The position numbers and the translations under genes are program-made. A stretch of 10,000 nt of DNA from Trachelipus rathkii (lineage: Eukaryota > Arthropoda > Malacostraca > Isopoda > Trachelipodidae): positions 1 to 10,000 of the forward strand of contig JABUQX010142146.1 in assembly GCA_015478945.1 (NCBI GenBank), read 5' to 3'. Below are positions 7,509 through 10,000 of the stretch, one piece after another. Positions within the stretch are counted from its first letter, which is position 1. Every line of letters starts with the position of its first letter. The notes below the pieces were generated by a model that made no database searches, had not been told where the DNA came from, and worked only from the letters and a program-made list of their open reading frames with translations.

Positions 7509-8193
7509 GGTATTTATGGGAGAGTTGTGGAAGAAGATTTGGTGAATTAAGGAGTAATATTCATACAGCAAAATAACTCAGACATATAATAATAACAATA
7601 TATTATTCCTGTTTAGACTAATTTAACATTAAAAATAAAAAAGACAGTAAGAAGCCACATGGGCCTATCGAGACTGTCTCAGTCAAGCCAACAGAACCAA
7701 TCACCAAGCATCATGTTCATGCAAATCCACAAAGCACCCTAGGGCTTGTCAATAATTTACATAGCATACACAAAGTCTAAAACAAGCTCTTACAAATCCA
7801 CAAAACACCCTAGGGCTTGTCAATAACCTATATACTATACATAAAGTCTACAACTAAAAGAAAAAAAAACTATAGCTAAAGTACATGCTAACCACACTAC
7901 AAGCTTTAATATCTTTATAGAAGCATGCAGTTTAACCTTAATAACTACTGTAACTAAAAACCAGCCAATTTATCTTAATCAAAATATGCTATATGATACT
8001 CAAACCATCCATATATCTATCCAATCCTTGACATATATAGATCAGAAATTATGATATGGAAAGAGAGTCGGAAACTCTAATAAATACACAAATAACAATG
8101 TAACCAAATAACCAAAACCCTAAGATAAAAACTAGTTGGATTAACCTGGGAAGTTTCTATAGTAAATACTAAAAAGATTTCATTTGAAGAGAC

Positions 8194-8201
<8 letters not shown>
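7506..8201. other. Spacer; A/C-biased from about 7650
   Basis: No gene is visible. From about 7650 to 8160 the plus strand is rich in A and C and poor in G, the reverse of the GT islands; by hand count 7721-7860 has 15 G and 35 C. It contains the 71-bp duplication described separately and an 11-bp palindrome-like GAGAC-T-GTCTC at 7670-7680. Confidence 0.55.
7722..7854. repeat. Two tandem copies of a 71-bp unit
   Basis: Copy one begins at 7722 and copy two at 7793, a period of 71 bp. The best-conserved block is CACCCTAGGGCTTGTCAATA, which contains the palindrome CCCTAGGG. It is followed by less conserved sequence and then AAAGTCTA. Mismatches are scattered, so the duplication is not very recent. 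Confidence 0.85.

Positions 8202-8268
<67 letters not shown>
8202..8268. repeat. GA dinucleotide microsatellite, about 33 copies
   Basis: A 67-bp uninterrupted AG/GA run is preceded by GACAGACAGAA, which suggests growth from a nearby GACA-like seed. Confidence 0.97.
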
Positions 8269-8270
<2 letters not shown>

Positions 8271-8375
8271 ATGTGTTAATTTGCTATGAAATAGTCACTT
8301 CCGTAGAACAAAAATAGCATTTGATTCTTTTCGCGATTTTTTTTTTTACTTTCATTTTGATCGATTTCGTCTTTT

Positions 8376-8690
8376 ATATATATTTATATATATAAATATA
8401 TATTATTGGTTGTTGGCTGCTGGCGCATGGCTGGCGGCGCGTTGGCTGCCATATTGCTGGGTTATGCTAGCAGCGTGGTTAGTATAGTGGAGGCATATGG
8501 CGGTTATTAAGGTTATTATGAGCAATTTATATATGCTATATGTTATTAAAATAAAAGTAGCAGTTGTTATATATATACATATATTAAGTTTCAGTAGCAG
8601 CATAAAATAGTATTTTTGGGAGTAGTTGGTATATATATATATATATTATATATATATATATACATTGCTAATAATATCCTTGGCTTACGT
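8376..8690 (+). repeat. GT-rich low-complexity island 6
   Basis: It starts in TATATATATTTATATATATA and goes through TTGGTTGTTGGCTGCTGG, GGCTGGCGGCGCG, GCTGGGTTATGC, GGTTATTAAGGTTATTATG and AGTAGCAGC, then ends in TA runs (8630-8672). Hand count of 8401-8520 gives 43 G and 17 C. It lies more than 4 kb from island 5 but uses the same words in the same orientation. A minus frame (8403-8603) and a plus frame (8626-8826) are open here without an ATG start and are not called as genes. Confidence 0.75.
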
Positions 8691-9412
8691 GTTAATTTTT
8701 AATCTGTGGAATAACACATCTATAGCTATCATTCTAACCAGTTGCATTTGTCTGATACCCGAATGGGGATTCATTCTCTCATTCTCTAACAATCTGAACA
8801 CAAAAACTTCAACCTATTTCAGGTAATTATTGCCTGAAGCTTAAATTAACGAGATTGTAGCAACTCACGATAATCTTAAATCTCCTGACTGAGTTATTCC
8901 TTATTGCTTAAAGGATGTCTTCCCTGTTTACTATCAGAATAATATTATATTTCTGATATTGTTCCCAATTGGAAAATTTGTTTTTGTTTTTAACTGATAT
9001 TTCTCAACTTCTCTGGGGACTATTACATCTTGGGCAAATGCTAAGTAAGGCCTTCTATTTACAGGATTTCAATCGTAAAAAAAAAAAAAAAACTGATTTT
9101 CGGCATGGCTCATATTACAAGAGTCAAAGTTAGAGTTAGAGTTAGACTAAGTCAAAGCATTCTAAATTCTTAACGATCAGGATTGGTTAAAGTCGAATCG
9201 ACTCTCGAATTCATCTTTCCAATTCTAATCTTACTGATCTGGATAGGGTTTCCAGGTGGAGTCGTATAAACCTTTTAAATTGAGATTCTTTAGAATTTAA
9301 CTTCTGCAAATCTTCCTCTTGAAAGCCAAAACCAATTCTTTCGCTTTTTCAATCGTCTCTACTACGGTCTCATCACAAACAAATAAATATCTTGAAAACC
9401 TCATATATTACA
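8691..9412. other. Non-repetitive AT-rich spacer with small inverted repeats
   Basis: Composition becomes ordinary and no gene is recognised. Small structures include a hairpin at 8818-8838 (TTCAGGTAA and TTGCCTGAA, one G-T pair, three-base loop), an 8-bp inverted repeat at 8932-8958, a run of 16 A at 9077-9092, three GTTAGA units near 9128-9146 flanked by AGTCAAAG at 9122 and 9150, and AGTCGA-A-TCGACT at 9191-9203. GATCAGGATTGG and GATCTGGATAGG, about 60 bp apart near 9176 and 9236, look like diverged copies. Confidence 0.5.
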
Positions 9413-9473
9413 ATGGTCGCTAATAAGACTTCTAAGAAGCTGATAAATTTGTTCAGGTTGCTGAATTTGTTAA

Positions 9474-9860
9474 CCCTTTCACAGCTCAACTATACAAGGG
9501 TCACATCTATCGTTATTTAATTTTGCTTTGACATCTGGAAAGGGGGCTCTGGTTCCACCCGTTTTTTGGATAAAATCGAGTTCAATGCTGAAAGACATAA
9601 AGTGTTCTTTACTTACGAACTATCTTGATGACGTTATCGCTTTATCTCTTTTTAATTAAAACCACAATGGTAGGTTCTCAAAAGAGCTGCCTACTACCAT
9701 TCAACATCCTTTGAGACGCTCTCGTAGCATCTGCAGCGCAGATTTTTTACCCGAGGTTTATGTGTAGATTGACAACTTCAGGCTTGTTATCTGGTATATG
9801 CCTTTCCCAGCTACCTCTGATTTTTACCTGGAATTCTCTTCAACCTTTTGTTTTTCCTTG
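9474..9860 (+). pseudogene. Possible eroded coding frame with an RT-like YLDD peptide
   Basis: In one plus phase, 129 codons contain only two stops (TAA at 9657-9659 and TAG at 9765-9767), fewer than expected for such AT-rich DNA. The first segment includes FNFALTSGKGA and, near its end, LKDI, seven residues, then YLDDVIALS. In Ty3/gypsy-type reverse transcriptases the palm domain commonly reads (P)FGLT, later LxDI/L-x7-YLDDI/V, with the two Asp catalytic, so order and spacing fit. Against this, the sequence after YLDD lacks the usual His-Leu-rich helix, other phases are also partly open, and no LTR, gag or integrase piece is visible. The region is broken and could not be functional; a chance match is quite possible. 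Confidence 0.22.
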
Positions 9861-10000
9861 TAATATAATCTCCCTCACTTGAGAGCTACGTGTCTGCAGC
9901 GCTGACCTTTGAGATTTATGCTAGCTATGAGCCAGTGTGGGTGCTCTTTTTTTATTTAATTTTTTACCTCATCCATGAATAGGGCTTTGGTGTGAGTGTG
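9661..10000. other. Unassigned sequence at the right edge
   Basis: Apart from the possible eroded frame above, nothing is identified. The word TCTGCAGCGC occurs at 9730-9739 and at 9893-9902, each followed within about 20 bases by GAG and TTTATG, which suggests two diverged copies about 163 bp apart. ATGGTAG (9667-9673) and CTACCAT (9694-9700) are a short inverted repeat. The window ends without a boundary. Confidence 0.4.

Noticed and set aside
8932..8958. Stem-loop with TAATATTAT in the loop, resembling the replication origin of single-stranded circular DNA viruses
   Set aside because: The nine-base motif differs from TAATATTAC at the last base, the stem is only 8 bp and AT-rich, and there is no replication-protein gene or iteron nearby. 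Chance in AT-rich DNA explains it.
8994..9101. Tiny retroposed copy: 16-A run flanked by CTGATATTTC and CTGATTTTC
   Set aside because: The flanks differ by an indel, CTGATATT also occurs at 8953, and the body is only about 75 bp with no recognisable RNA. Evidence is too weak.
9122..9157. Interstitial telomere-like GTTAGA repeats
   Set aside because: There are only three units and the motif is not a known telomere repeat such as TTAGGG or TTTAGGG.

Overview
This window is AT-rich, gene-poor eukaryotic nuclear DNA dominated by simple-sequence repeats. I find no intact protein gene, no tRNA or rRNA gene, no bacterial operon structure and no CRISPR array. Long perfect TA, TAT, CA, AAT, GA and ACTAAT microsatellites, minisatellites with higher-order periodicity, and the lack of coding density point to an intergenic or heterochromatic region of an AT-rich microbial eukaryote, such as an early-diverging fungus or a protist. 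A plant cannot be excluded. I cannot name the organism from sequence alone.

Layout. Six GT-rich, partly GC-rich low-complexity islands (about 1-790, 1225-1463, 2471-2730, 3216-3600, 3775-4072 and 8376-8690) use the same short words: GGCTGGCTGG, GGTTATT, GTTGTTG, AGCAGCAGC, GAGCATAT and TAAGGTTATT. All six have the same orientation and are joined to TA tracts or other microsatellites. Between them lie ordinary AT-rich spacers (790-1200, 2731-3215, 4073-4270), an extreme A/T block nearly free of C (1555-2040) and a degenerate ATTCCGATT block (2071-2310).

The centre (4271-5551) holds two minisatellites: a 28-bp array with a four-monomer higher-order unit of about 114 bp, and a 37/38-bp array with a three-monomer higher-order unit of 112 bp. 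A region of diverged repeats, a hairpin and overlapping palindromes lies between them. Next come an AAT array (5701-5806), a compound ACT / AAT / ACTAAT microsatellite (6224-6577), a long AT-rich spacer, a TA cluster (7325-7505), an A/C-biased stretch with a 71-bp duplication (7722-7854) and a GA array (8202-8268).

The last 1.3 kb has ordinary composition. It contains small inverted repeats and one frame (9474-9860) with fewer stops than expected and a peptide YLDDVI that resembles a reverse-transcriptase catalytic box; this is a weak candidate for an eroded retroelement. Another possible coding relic, lysine-rich and in two broken minus-strand frames, lies at 2749-3134. Most of the long open frames are translations of repeats, such as runs of Tyr, Leu-Val, Ser-Ile and Trp-Leu-Ala-Gly, and are not genes. 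No genes were found that could be said to work together.
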